In this document: piece by piece, positions 54,565 to 62,526 of the stretch
Position numbering within the stretch: the first letter of the stretch is position 1
How the letters are laid out: every line of letters begins with the position of its first letter
Origin: Corynebacterium sp. NML140438
GTDB taxonomy: Bacteria; Actinomycetota; Actinomycetes; Mycobacteriales; Mycobacteriaceae
Direction: 5' to 3'
Length of the DNA: 64,000 bases
Assembly (NCBI RefSeq): GCF_001875725.1
Contig: NZ_MLCQ01000010.1
Span: 1 to 64,000 of the forward strand
Notes under the pieces: model-generated
The model's database searches: none
The model's input: the letters and a program-made list of their open reading frames with translations, nothing else
What the model was told of the DNA's origin: nothing
Made by a program: the position numbers and the translations under genes

Positions 54565-55104
54565 ATGAAAATTCGCACAGCCACACTCACCGCGCTCATG
54601 GCCGCCACGCTCTCAACCGGCGTGGCAGGCGCAGACGCCATCGACGACGCCCTAGCCAAACTGCCCGCAGGCCAGATCTCCTGCGACCAGGCATCCCGCT
54701 ACTGGACCAACGACGCCGACTTCAACACCAAGAAGCGCCAGGCCCAGACCATCGCGGCCTTCGACCGCCGCGGCCCACAGATCCAGGCCGCGCTCGGCCG
54801 CGTAGAAGAAGCCGCCAACCGCTGCGGACTGCGCGGCACCACCGGCACGGCTGCAAACAAGCAGCAACCTGCGCAGCAGCCGGCCCGCCCAGCGCAGCAG
54901 ACTGCTCCCGCACCGACCCCAGGTCCCGCACCGGCTCCCACACCCGCGCCGCAAGGCACACCAGTGATCACGCTGGCCCCCGCCAACGTGCCCACCTTCG
55001 ACGTCCCAGTCGCGGGCGCGGTCACGCTGCGCCTGCCGGACCTGGCCGTCATCGTCCAGGAGCTGCTGGCCAAGCACACAGCGGGTTCCTCCCTGCCGTT
55101 CTAG
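54565..55104 (+). CDS. Small secreted Pro/Ala/Gln-rich protein
   Basis: A 179-residue protein with a signal peptide (about 23 residues, ending AGADA). A helical domain with two cysteines (Cys40 and about Cys88) follows, then a low-complexity PAQQPARPAQQTAPAPTPG-type linker and a C-terminal segment of about 50 residues. No family is recognised. The two cysteines could form a disulfide outside the cell. It is convergent with the amylase-family gene, three bases apart. Confidence 0.75.
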   Translation: MKIRTATLTALMAATLSTGVAGADAIDDALAKLPAGQISCDQASRYWTNDADFNTKKRQAQTIAAFDRRGPQIQAALGRVEEAANRCGLRGTTGTAANKQQPAQQPARPAQQTAPAPTPGPAPAPTPAPQGTPVITLAPANVPTFDVPVAGAVTLRLPDLAVIVQELLAKHTAGSSLPF

Positions 55105-55107
55105 CGG

Positions 55108-56286
55108 CTAGACAGCAGACCACTCGTAGCAGGTCTCGCCCCCGGCCGTGATTCGCACGCCCGGCGCGGGATCCAGCCAGGCGGTCACCGTCGCGCGCTC
55201 CGAACCGGATTCGAGCGCCACGGTGATCGCCTCATTTGTTTTGTCGGTCACCTCGAGGGTGGCGGTTTCGAGCCAGCGGTGGTTGCGTCGAAAAGCGATG
55301 AGCTTCTTGTGCTCCTCGAAAATCCACTGCCCCAGGCTCGAAAGCTCCGCGGGGCTGGCTGGCAGCGGCGGGCGCACCGGGTCGTCGGCGGCGAAGCCCT
55401 CCCCGCGCAGGCCCTCGAAGCCCTGCTCATCGCCGTAGTAGATGCTGGGCATGCCGGGCAGCGCCATGAGCAGCGCCGTGGCCACGAGCGCGCCGTCCTG
55501 CCCCACCTTCGAGGCAATCCGGTCCACGTCGTGGTTGCCGACGAACGTGTTCGGCACCATGTGCTCGCACAAATCGCGGTGGCGGCCCAGCGCGTGGTCA
55601 AGCTCCCAGAAGTTCACGTCCTTGATGGAGGACCACAGGGCCTTCCACAGCTCGTACTGGGTGACGGTGTCCAGGGTGCCGGCGGCGGCGATCTCCGCGT
55701 AGTCGCCGTGGATGACCTCCCCCAGGAAGAGCGCGTCCGGGAAACGCTCGCGCACACGCGCCAGGACGGTGCGCCAGAACTCCGGCGGCACCGAGTACGC
55801 CACGTCTAGGCGCCAGCCCGTGATGCCGCGCTCGAGCCAGTAGCACATGACGTCGGTGACCAGGTCCGCCACGCGCGGGTCCTCGTGGTGGAGGGTGGCC
55901 AGCTCGCCGTGCCCCTCCCAGTCCGTGTCGCCGGCCAGGCCCTGCGCCACCAGCGGGTGGGTGCGCGCGACGTGGTTGAACACGCCGTCGAGCATCACGT
56001 GGATGCCACGCTCGCGGCAGGCGGCCATCAGGTGGTCGAAGTCCTCGTTGGTGCCCAGGCGCGGGTCGATCTGGAAGTGGTCAAGGGTGTCGTAGCCGTG
56101 GGACACCGATTTGAAGATCGGGCCGAGCAGCAGCCCATTGCAGCCGAGCTCGATCAGGTAGTCCAGCCAGGGCTCGAGCTGCCGCAGGCGCGGCGCTGCG
56201 TCGTGCTCCTCACGGATCGGTGCGCCGGTGGCGCCCAGGGGGTAGACGTGCCACCAGATGATGTCTGACGTGGACAAGTTCCTCAC
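55108..56286 (-). CDS. Alpha-amylase family glycosidase (GH13)
   Basis: A 392-residue cytosolic GH13 enzyme without a signal peptide. The four conserved regions are visible: DGVFNHVA, GWRLDVAYS with the nucleophile Asp, LGEVIHGDY with the acid/base Glu, and FVGNHDVDRI with the third Asp. It acts on alpha-1,4-glucans or short maltodextrins; exact specificity is unclear. GTG start 56286 was used. It is divergent from a TetR gene 41 bases away, which probably regulates it. Confidence 0.88.
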   Translation of the reverse strand: MRNLSTSDIIWWHVYPLGATGAPIREEHDAAPRLRQLEPWLDYLIELGCNGLLLGPIFKSVSHGYDTLDHFQIDPRLGTNEDFDHLMAACRERGIHVMLDGVFNHVARTHPLVAQGLAGDTDWEGHGELATLHHEDPRVADLVTDVMCYWLERGITGWRLDVAYSVPPEFWRTVLARVRERFPDALFLGEVIHGDYAEIAAAGTLDTVTQYELWKALWSSIKDVNFWELDHALGRHRDLCEHMVPNTFVGNHDVDRIASKVGQDGALVATALLMALPGMPSIYYGDEQGFEGLRGEGFAADDPVRPPLPASPAELSSLGQWIFEEHKKLIAFRRNHRWLETATLEVTDKTNEAITVALESGSERATVTAWLDPAPGVRITAGGETCYEWSAV

Positions 56287-56292
56287 ACTTTC

Positions 56293-56316
56293 TATTGAGC
56301 AAAACTCAGTACTGTA
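56293..56316. promoter_or_regulatory. Operator-like palindromes between amylase-family and TetR genes
   Basis: TGAG-N5-CTCA (56296-56308) overlaps the perfect 8-base palindrome CAGTACTG (56307-56314) in the 41-base divergent gap. The position suits a TetR operator controlling both genes. No consensus from relatives was available. Confidence 0.4.
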
Positions 56317-56327
56317 GGGTGGTGTCC

Positions 56328-56903
56328 ATGACTCAACAACGACGGAGGCTCAGCGTCGAGCAACGCCAGGAAGAAATCCTCGCCGCTGCCACGGACATCT
56401 TCTCCACCACACCTTACGTGGAAGTTTCCACCCAGGACATCGCCGACGCCTGCCACGTCTCCCAGGGCCTCCTCTTCCACTACTTCGACTCCAAGGCCGG
56501 GCTCTACACCGCCTTCCTCAAAGCACACTCCCAACCGCTTTTCGACGACCACCTCGACCCCAAAATCGACACCCACGAGGCCCTGCGCAGCACCCTGGAG
56601 CGCTACCTCAACCACGTCGCCGAGCACCCATTCGTGTGGCTCGCCGGTCGCCGCGGCGGCGCCGAACCCACCGAAGCCATCAACCTGCGCATTGAGATGC
56701 GCGACGCCTCCGTCGAAACGCTCTGCACCCTGCTCGGCCGCGACGACGAACACGCCGCACGCGCCGCCTCCGGGATGCTCGGCTTCCTCGACGCCGTCTG
56801 CATCGACTGGGTCGACGAAGGCTGCCCCGCCACCGACCGCGACGACATCATCGACACCGCCATCGGCGCACTCACGGGGGCACTCGACGCTACACAGAAG
56901 TAG
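56328..56903 (+). CDS. TetR family transcriptional regulator
   Basis: A 191-residue regulator with a helix-turn-helix at about residues 30-55 (TQDIADACHVSQGLLFHYFDSK). The C-terminal domain is unassigned. It is divergent from the amylase-family gene with shared palindromes between them, so autoregulation and control of that gene are likely. The next gene, a surface protein, starts 33 bases downstream. Confidence 0.88.
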   Translation: MTQQRRRLSVEQRQEEILAAATDIFSTTPYVEVSTQDIADACHVSQGLLFHYFDSKAGLYTAFLKAHSQPLFDDHLDPKIDTHEALRSTLERYLNHVAEHPFVWLAGRRGGAEPTEAINLRIEMRDASVETLCTLLGRDDEHAARAASGMLGFLDAVCIDWVDEGCPATDRDDIIDTAIGALTGALDATQK

Positions 56904-56936
56904 TACTTCGAGAGGTCTATCCCCTAAGCTTTGCGC

Positions 56937-59066
56937 ATGCACAAGTTGACCTCCGGCGCCCTCGTCGTCGCCCTCACCGGCACCGCCGTCACCGTCCCCG
57001 CCACCATCAACCCCACCGCCCACTACGCCGAAGCCCAAGGCATCCTCGGCCTCGGCGGGCAGGCGTTGCAGGGGCTCGTCGAAAAGGGCGAAGCCAAAGT
57101 CGCCGAACTCGAATCCCAACTATGGAAAGCCGAGCTAGCGCTCAAGGGCGCGCAGGCCCTCATGGAAATGAAACGCTGGGGCGTCGTCCTCGCCATCGGC
57201 GAAGAAAACAAAAAGGCCAAGCAAGCCGAATACGACCAGCAGAAACTCCTCGTCGACTCCGCCGAACTCCTCGTCCGCACCACCAAAACCTCCCTCGACG
57301 CCGCCCGCAAAACGCTCGCCGTCACCAAAAAGCAGCTCGAGGACTTCAACGGCAAAGACCCCTCCGCCTACGAAGACGCCCCCGAAGCCGACACCAAACC
57401 CGTCGCCCTGCCCACCAACCTGCGCGAAGCACTCGAGAGCATCACCGCGCAGCAGGAAACCGTCGCCAAGCGCCAAGCACTTTTCGACGAAGCCGACTCC
57501 GCCTACACCAAACGCAAAAAAGAAGTCGACTCCAGCTGGTTCAGCTGGCTCGCCCCCTCCAACACCAAGGAACTCGAGGGCCTGAAGAACCGTCGCGACG
57601 CCCGCAAAGCCAAACTCGACCTCGAACAGGCACGCCTGGACAACATCAAGCGCTCCATCGAACTCTTCGAAACCGTCGAAGCGGAAACGCCTTCACATGA
57701 GGGCCACGGCGCCGACCGCTACGACGCCACCACCCCCACCAACATCGACGACGCTTCTCGACAGCTCGAGTTCGCCAACAGCACCCTCGAAGCCGCCACC
57801 CACCGCAAAGCCAACATCGAAGCCAACCTCGCCGCACTCACCGGATGGCAAGAACGCAACCCATTCACCGGCTTCTGGCACAACGCCGACAAGTGGGGAC
57901 TCGAGCGAGCCCTCCGCGCCGCGGACAACGACATCGCCGACGCCACCAAACGCATCGCCGACAAGGCCGCCGCGCTGGAAGATCTGAAGAACGCCCCCGT
58001 GGAGACACCGGAGGTTGAGACGCCTTCTGAGACGGTGGAGCCTTCGGCGGCTGCCGAACCTTCTGCGGCTGCCGAGCCTTCAGCGGCTGCCGGGCCGACC
58101 GAGGATTCCGCCGCGCGGACACCGGAACCGTCGGAACCTGAAGCGCCTGCCGAGCCCGAAGCTTCTGAGCCGGCCGCCGAGCCAACCACCGAGCTGTCCG
58201 CGGCAACCTCAACACCAGCGACAACGTCTACCGTAGCTTCGGAGGAGTCCGCCCCGCGGACACCCGAGGCTACCGAAACCGTCGAACCCGCAGACACTTC
58301 CGCCGAGCCCGAAGACCAAATCGATATCGACGAGCTCACCCAGAACCTCGACGAAGCAAAGAAACTCGAGCAGGACATGCTCGATCTGCAGAAGCTGCTG
58401 CAGCAGTACATCAACAAGCCTGAATCTGAGACGGCCAAGCCGTCCGAGGCATCCGAGGCTGAGGTCTCACCAACGACCGTGACCGAAGTGTCCGCGGCAA
58501 CCTCAGCACCAGCAACAACGGCTACCCCAACCTCAACCGAGGTGACCGCCGCGCGGACAACTACTTCAGCAAAGCTGTCCACGGTAACCGTCGTCCCAGC
58601 AACCTCGTCCGAGGTGTCCGCCGCGCGGACAACCGAGGTGCCGGAGCCGTCAACGAAGCAGTCCGCGACAGCCTCGGTACCTGCGACGAAGCCGGAAGGT
58701 TCCGCGCCGCGGACAACCGAAACGACTGAATCGGCCGCTGATCATTCCGCCGCGCGGACAACTACTTCAGCAAAGCTGTCCACGGTAACCGTCGTCCCAG
58801 CAACCTCGTCCGAGGTGTCCGCCGCGCGGACAACTGAGGCGGCGGAGCCGTCGGCGAAGCAGTCCGCGGCAACCTCGGTACCTGCAACAAGGCCGGGAGG
58901 TTCCGTGCCGCGGACAACCGCGCAGACGCCAGAAGCTACGCAGCAGGCGGAGGGGCCGTCGACAAGTAGTTGGCTGTGGCTGATCCTGCCGCTGCTGCTG
59001 GCGCTTGGATTCGGCGGTGCGGCGTACGCGGACCTGATTCCGGGCGTGCGGCTGCCGAAGATGTAG
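56937..59066 (+). CDS. Secreted coiled-coil surface protein with Ser/Thr/Pro repeats
   Basis: A 709-residue protein with a signal peptide (about residues 1-35). Long charged helices with coiled-coil character span about 45-350, rich in Lys, Glu and Ala. A Pro/Ser/Thr/Ala-rich stalk (about 355-670) follows, containing two tandem 67-residue repeats, then a C-terminal hydrophobic helix (SWLWLILPLLLALGFGGAAY) and a short LIPGVRLPKM tail. No LPxTG motif. It is probably membrane-anchored with the helical domain displayed outside. Function is unknown; the ATG was preferred to a TTG six bases upstream. Confidence 0.82.
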   Translation: MHKLTSGALVVALTGTAVTVPATINPTAHYAEAQGILGLGGQALQGLVEKGEAKVAELESQLWKAELALKGAQALMEMKRWGVVLAIGEENKKAKQAEYDQQKLLVDSAELLVRTTKTSLDAARKTLAVTKKQLEDFNGKDPSAYEDAPEADTKPVALPTNLREALESITAQQETVAKRQALFDEADSAYTKRKKEVDSSWFSWLAPSNTKELEGLKNRRDARKAKLDLEQARLDNIKRSIELFETVEAETPSHEGHGADRYDATTPTNIDDASRQLEFANSTLEAATHRKANIEANLAALTGWQERNPFTGFWHNADKWGLERALRAADNDIADATKRIADKAAALEDLKNAPVETPEVETPSETVEPSAAAEPSAAAEPSAAAGPTEDSAARTPEPSEPEAPAEPEASEPAAEPTTELSAATSTPATTSTVASEESAPRTPEATETVEPADTSAEPEDQIDIDELTQNLDEAKKLEQDMLDLQKLLQQYINKPESETAKPSEASEAEVSPTTVTEVSAATSAPATTATPTSTEVTAARTTTSAKLSTVTVVPATSSEVSAARTTEVPEPSTKQSATASVPATKPEGSAPRTTETTESAADHSAARTTTSAKLSTVTVVPATSSEVSAARTTEAAEPSAKQSAATSVPATRPGGSVPRTTAQTPEATQQAEGPSTSSWLWLILPLLLALGFGGAAYADLIPGVRLPKM
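58546..58920 (+). repeat. Two tandem 201-bp coding repeats
   Basis: The 88 bases at 58546-58633 recur without change at 58747-58834, a 201-base period, and the rest of the unit is about 85 percent alike. They encode 67-residue Ser/Thr/Ala-rich units of the stalk, each with SAARTTTSAKLSTVTVVPAT. The identity of the 88-base stretch points to recent duplication or gene conversion. Confidence 0.85.
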
Positions 59067-59172
59067 CGAAGTGCGCACCAGATTCCTTGTTTTCGCTTAG
59101 CGCCAGGCTAGTTTGGAAAGCCCAGGTCGCGGAAAGCGCATGGGGGGATTTGGTGTCACCCCAGCCGGAGTG

Positions 59173-59263
59173 AGTGACAAAAGACGCAACCCCAATCTGT
59201 CTAGCCGTTCGAATACCGTGGTAGTAAATGTGCTAGATGTTTGAGGTTGCGTCCTTTGTCACT
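59173..59263. repeat. Long inverted-repeat element, copy 3 of 3
   Basis: The arms are AGTGACAAAAGACGCAACC and GGTTGCGTCCTTTGTCACT, longer than in copies 1 and 2 by three pairs. A nested TCTAGC/GCTAGA pair and a TACC/GGTA pair continue the potential hairpin inward. The interior otherwise differs from copies 1 and 2. The upstream flank shares GTGCGCACCAGATTC (59071-59085) and ACCCCAGCCG with copy 2. It lies between two convergent genes and fills the gap with glsA. Confidence 0.85.
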
Positions 59264-59288
59264 GGCTCCCTAAGAAAAGATAGAAAAC

Positions 59289-60944
59289 CTACTCAGACTT
59301 GCTCTCGCGCTTGATGAGCGGCTGTAGCTTGTCGCGGAGGCGGGCTTTCCAGTCGGCGGCGGCCTCCTCGTAGCCGTCCTCGTGGGGGTGCATGCCGCGG
59401 TGGGTGAATTTGACGCGGGTGTCGCCGTCGGGGGCGTCTTCAAGTTCGAAGATGATGTCGGTGTCGTCCCACTCGGGGTCCTCGAGGAGGTTGCCGGTGG
59501 GTTCGACGCGCCAGACCAGGCGGTCGCCTTGCTCGGCTTCGGAGACGTAGAGCTCGGCGAATTGGTCGTCGTTTTGGAAGTGGAATTCGCCGCCGGCGGT
59601 GTCGGCGGAGCCTTCGATGGTTTCGTCCCACCACTCCTGCGGCCTCGTGATGGCGCGGAAGACTTCGGTGCGGCTCGCCGGGACTTCGAAGGAGGTGGAG
59701 AAGTCTTTGACGGCGCGGAATTTGGTGCCGTCGGAGAATTCGTAGTCGGGCATGGCGCCGTCGGGGTCGTAGATGGAGACGTCGAAGCCTTGGTCGCGGA
59801 TCTGCTTGATGCCTTCTTTAATCAGCAGGCGGCCGGCCTTGTTGAAGGAGGTGACGTGGGAGACGTCGAGGACCAGGCGGTTGCCGGCGAGGCGGTATTC
59901 GCCGAGGTCGTGGAGGATTTTCTCGGCGGCGGTGAAGTTGATCATGCCCTGGAGCTGCACGACCGTCTTTGCTTCTCGACGATCCACCGTCCGGATCCCT
60001 GGCGCCGCGTAGTAGTCGGCGCTCATCAGGTTGAGGCCGAGGGATTCGGACAGCTCGCGGAAGATCTTCACGCCGCGTACCGAGTTGCCCTGCTTGTCCA
60101 AGCGAGGGCTGAGCGACGCGATGCCGAGCTGCCCCGGCATCGTCCCGATGAGGCCACCGGCCACACCCGACTTGGCGGGGATGCCCACATTGACCATCCA
60201 GCGGCCGGAGCCGTCGTACATGCCGGCGGACGTCATCACGGCTTGGGTGACTCGGCTGGCTTTCGCGGACATGATGCGCTCGCCGGTGATCGGCTGGACG
60301 CCGCCGTTTGCCAGGGTGGCGGCCATGACGGCGAGGTCGCGGACGGTGACCAGGATGGAGCACTGCTGCGTGTAGGAGTTCACGGCGTCGTGGGCCTGGT
60401 CTTGGACCATGCCGAACTCCCGAAGCAGGTGCGCGATGGACAGGTTGCGGTGCGCGGTGGCCAGCTCGTCCTCGAGGATATGTTGGTCGATGCGCAGCTC
60501 ACGGCCCGCAAGCCGGGAGAAGAACGACCGAATCTTCTCGACGCGGTCTTCGACGCTCGAATCCGCCCCGTTGATGAGTTGGTTCACGGCGATGGCGCCC
60601 GCATTGATCATGGGGTTTGAGGGGCGGTTGGTGGCGTCGTCAAGTGAGATGGCGTTGAAGGCCTCCCCGGAGGGCTCAACCCCCACAACCTTGTGTACTT
60701 CTTGGGCGCCGAGTTCCTCGAGTGCGAGGGCGTACACGAACGGCTTCGAGATCGACTGGATGGAAAACTCGTAGCTGTCGTCGCCGACGGAGTAGAGGTG
60801 GCCGGACGTGGTGCACACGGCGAGGCCGAGCTTGTTTGGGTCGGCGGTGCGCAGCGACTCGATGTAGTCGGCGGGCTCTCCGGCGTCGTCGTCGCGGACG
60901 AGGTCGAGGATCTTATCGAGGTACGCAGGCACTGGGGTTGGCAT
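59289..60944 (-). CDS. glsA: Glutaminase A fused to STAS and SRPBCC (AHSA1-like) domains
   Basis: A 551-residue three-domain protein. Residues about 1-310 are a serine-dependent glutaminase (SxxK as Ser64 and Lys67 in SIQSISKPF, later NSYTQQCSI and the GIPAKSGVAGG motif) converting glutamine to glutamate and ammonia. Residues about 340-430 are a STAS domain (NRLVLDVSHVTSF). Residues about 435-551 resemble an AHSA1/START-like fold (EVPASRTEVFRAITRPQEWW). Glutaminase-STAS fusions are known; the third domain is unusual. ATG 60944 was chosen. It is divergent from the AlbA_2 regulator with a 49-bp operator-like sequence between them. Confidence 0.88.
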   Translation of the reverse strand: MPTPVPAYLDKILDLVRDDDAGEPADYIESLRTADPNKLGLAVCTTSGHLYSVGDDSYEFSIQSISKPFVYALALEELGAQEVHKVVGVEPSGEAFNAISLDDATNRPSNPMINAGAIAVNQLINGADSSVEDRVEKIRSFFSRLAGRELRIDQHILEDELATAHRNLSIAHLLREFGMVQDQAHDAVNSYTQQCSILVTVRDLAVMAATLANGGVQPITGERIMSAKASRVTQAVMTSAGMYDGSGRWMVNVGIPAKSGVAGGLIGTMPGQLGIASLSPRLDKQGNSVRGVKIFRELSESLGLNLMSADYYAAPGIRTVDRREAKTVVQLQGMINFTAAEKILHDLGEYRLAGNRLVLDVSHVTSFNKAGRLLIKEGIKQIRDQGFDVSIYDPDGAMPDYEFSDGTKFRAVKDFSTSFEVPASRTEVFRAITRPQEWWDETIEGSADTAGGEFHFQNDDQFAELYVSEAEQGDRLVWRVEPTGNLLEDPEWDDTDIIFELEDAPDGDTRVKFTHRGMHPHEDGYEEAAADWKARLRDKLQPLIKRESKSE

Positions 60945-60963
60945 GCCGACCAGCTTACTTCCC

Positions 60964-61012
60964 ACATAACATCCCACATAACATCCCACATGTGGGATGT
61001 TGGGTGGTATGT
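60964..61012. promoter_or_regulatory. 49-bp symmetric operator-like sequence, copy A
   Basis: Two direct half-sites ACATAACATCCC, then a central perfect palindrome built on AACATCCCACA and its complement, then a degenerate outer half-site GGGTGGTATGT. The whole is a four-half-site symmetric array. It lies in the glsA/regulator divergent gap, 19 bases before the glsA ATG and seven bases before the regulator ATG. It overlaps the regulator's own -10 element TATGTT (61008-61013), which has leaderless spacing. An identical copy is at 62442-62490. Confidence 0.8.
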
Positions 61013-61019
61013 TGAGTTT

Positions 61020-62447
61020 ATGCAGGTAGCAGAAGTATCGAAGATCGTCGCAGATCTGCGGTTGGTTGGTGAGACACCGCAAGTTGAGGTGAAATCGAAC
61101 GTCGGGAAGAGCATTCTGGAGACGCTCTCCGCGTTTGCGAATACGCGGGGTGGGGTGATTCTCGTTGGATTGAGCGAGGACGCCTCTTTCACTCCGGTTG
61201 ATGGGTTCGATGCGCAGCGCGCCCAGGATGCGATCGCGTCGCGCTGTGACCAGCTTTCTCCGGTGCTTCGGCCGCTCGTAACGCCGGTGCCGTTCGAGGG
61301 GTCGGCGATTATAGTCGTCGAGGTGCCCGCCCTTCCCCCGCGCGAGCAGCCCTGCTACGTCAAGGAACGGGGGATGTACAAGGGCAGCTTCACCCGCACC
61401 GGCGAGGGCGAGCGGCGCCTCGAGTCCTACGAAATCGATCGTCTGCTCGAGGAACGCACCCAACCAACGTGGGATGAAGAGCCAGTGACAGACGCCTCTC
61501 CTGACGACCTGGATACCGACCTGCTCACCCCCTACCTTGCTCACCAGAAATCACTGCGGCCACGCACCTTCAAGCAAGGTGATGTGACGGCAATGCAGCG
61601 CCTCCGCATCCTCGACGGTGAGCATCCCACACTCGCTGCGCTTCTCACCATGGGCGAGTACCCGCAGCAGTTCTTCCCACGCCTAACCATTACGTTTACC
61701 CTTCTACCCGGCACTGAGATCGGGGAAGTCGCCGAAGGGATTCGGTTCCTGGACAACGCGACGCTCACCGGCACGATTCCCGAGATGGTCGAAGCGGGCG
61801 TCGAACTTGTGAAGAAGAACATGCGCACCGCGAGCGTCATTGGCGATGTGTACAGGAAAGACATGCCGGACTACCCGGTGGAGGCAGTACGCGAGGCGCT
61901 GGTCAATGCTGTCATGCACCGCGACTACTCCCCCGCCGCGCGCGGCGGCCAGGTCCAGATAATGATGTTCGTCGACCGTCTGGAGATCACGAATCCCGGC
62001 GGCCTCTACGGTGGCGTCACCACGGAGAACCTCGGCGACGCCGGGGTCAGCAACTCGCGCAACCAGCGGCTTTCTACGTTCCTGGAAGAGCTCCGTTTTG
62101 ACGACGGCGGGCCCGTCGCGGAAAACCGTGGCTCCGGAATCGCCGTGATCGAGCAGGCGCTTGCCAAAGCGCTCATGCCCCCACCGACGTATGCGAACTC
62201 GCTCACGCACTTCACGATCACCTTCCACAAGCGCAGAATCATCGCGGCAGAGCGGCACGGGACGGCCATCGACCAAGTGAAAGATCTCCTTGCCACGAAG
62301 GAATCCTGGTCCACTACCGAGCTCGTGGCGGAGACACAGCTGAGCCGAACCGCGGTCCAAAATGCGCTGAATCGCCTGGTAGATGCGGGTGATGCGGAGC
62401 GAACGGAGCCACATAAGAGCCCCCACCAGCGCTACCGCGCAACATAA
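61020..62447 (+). CDS. AlbA_2/Schlafen-like ATP-binding winged-helix regulator (COG2865 type)
   Basis: A 475-residue protein. The N-terminal AlbA_2 (Schlafen AlbA-like) domain has EVKSNVGKS and FANTRGGVILVGLSED. A middle/late HATPase-like domain reads AVREALVNAVMHRDYS and ITNPGGLYGG. The C-terminal winged helix is at about 410-470 (TTELVAETQLSRTAVQNAL). This layout fits COG2865 putative transcriptional regulators, for most of which no ligand is known. Its gene is bracketed by identical 49-bp operator-like repeats, so autoregulation and control of hmp and glsA is a reasonable hypothesis. It may be leaderless. Confidence 0.85.
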   Translation: MQVAEVSKIVADLRLVGETPQVEVKSNVGKSILETLSAFANTRGGVILVGLSEDASFTPVDGFDAQRAQDAIASRCDQLSPVLRPLVTPVPFEGSAIIVVEVPALPPREQPCYVKERGMYKGSFTRTGEGERRLESYEIDRLLEERTQPTWDEEPVTDASPDDLDTDLLTPYLAHQKSLRPRTFKQGDVTAMQRLRILDGEHPTLAALLTMGEYPQQFFPRLTITFTLLPGTEIGEVAEGIRFLDNATLTGTIPEMVEAGVELVKKNMRTASVIGDVYRKDMPDYPVEAVREALVNAVMHRDYSPAARGGQVQIMMFVDRLEITNPGGLYGGVTTENLGDAGVSNSRNQRLSTFLEELRFDDGGPVAENRGSGIAVIEQALAKALMPPPTYANSLTHFTITFHKRRIIAAERHGTAIDQVKDLLATKESWSTTELVAETQLSRTAVQNALNRLVDAGDAERTEPHKSPHQRYRAT

Positions 62448-62490
62448 CATCCCACATAACATCCCACATGTGGGATGTTGGGTGGTATGT
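62442..62490. promoter_or_regulatory. 49-bp symmetric operator-like sequence, copy B
   Basis: Identical over 49 bases to copy A at 60964-61012 and in the same orientation. It begins in the last codon of the regulator gene (its TAA is part of the repeat) and ends 35 bases before the hmp ATG, so a bound protein would sit at or just upstream of the hmp -35 region. Confidence 0.8.
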
Positions 62491-62502
62491 AGGGCCTGCG
62501 AT

Positions 62503-62526
62503 TAAACACGGGTATATTCGTGTTTA
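62503..62526 (+). promoter_or_regulatory. hmp promoter with inverted repeat around the -10
   Basis: TAAACACG and CGTGTTTA form a perfect 8-bp inverted repeat spaced by eight bases. The spacer holds the -10 hexamer TATATT (62513-62518), which is seven bases from the hmp ATG at 62526, implying a leaderless mRNA. A repressor bound here would block RNA polymerase. The regulator is unknown; the cysteine-containing regulator downstream is one candidate. Confidence 0.55.

Noticed and set aside
60945..61544. Upstream extension of the glsA frame on the minus strand
   Set aside because: It would run through the 49-bp operator and antisense to the AlbA_2 gene; the protein begins normally at MPTPVPAYLDK.
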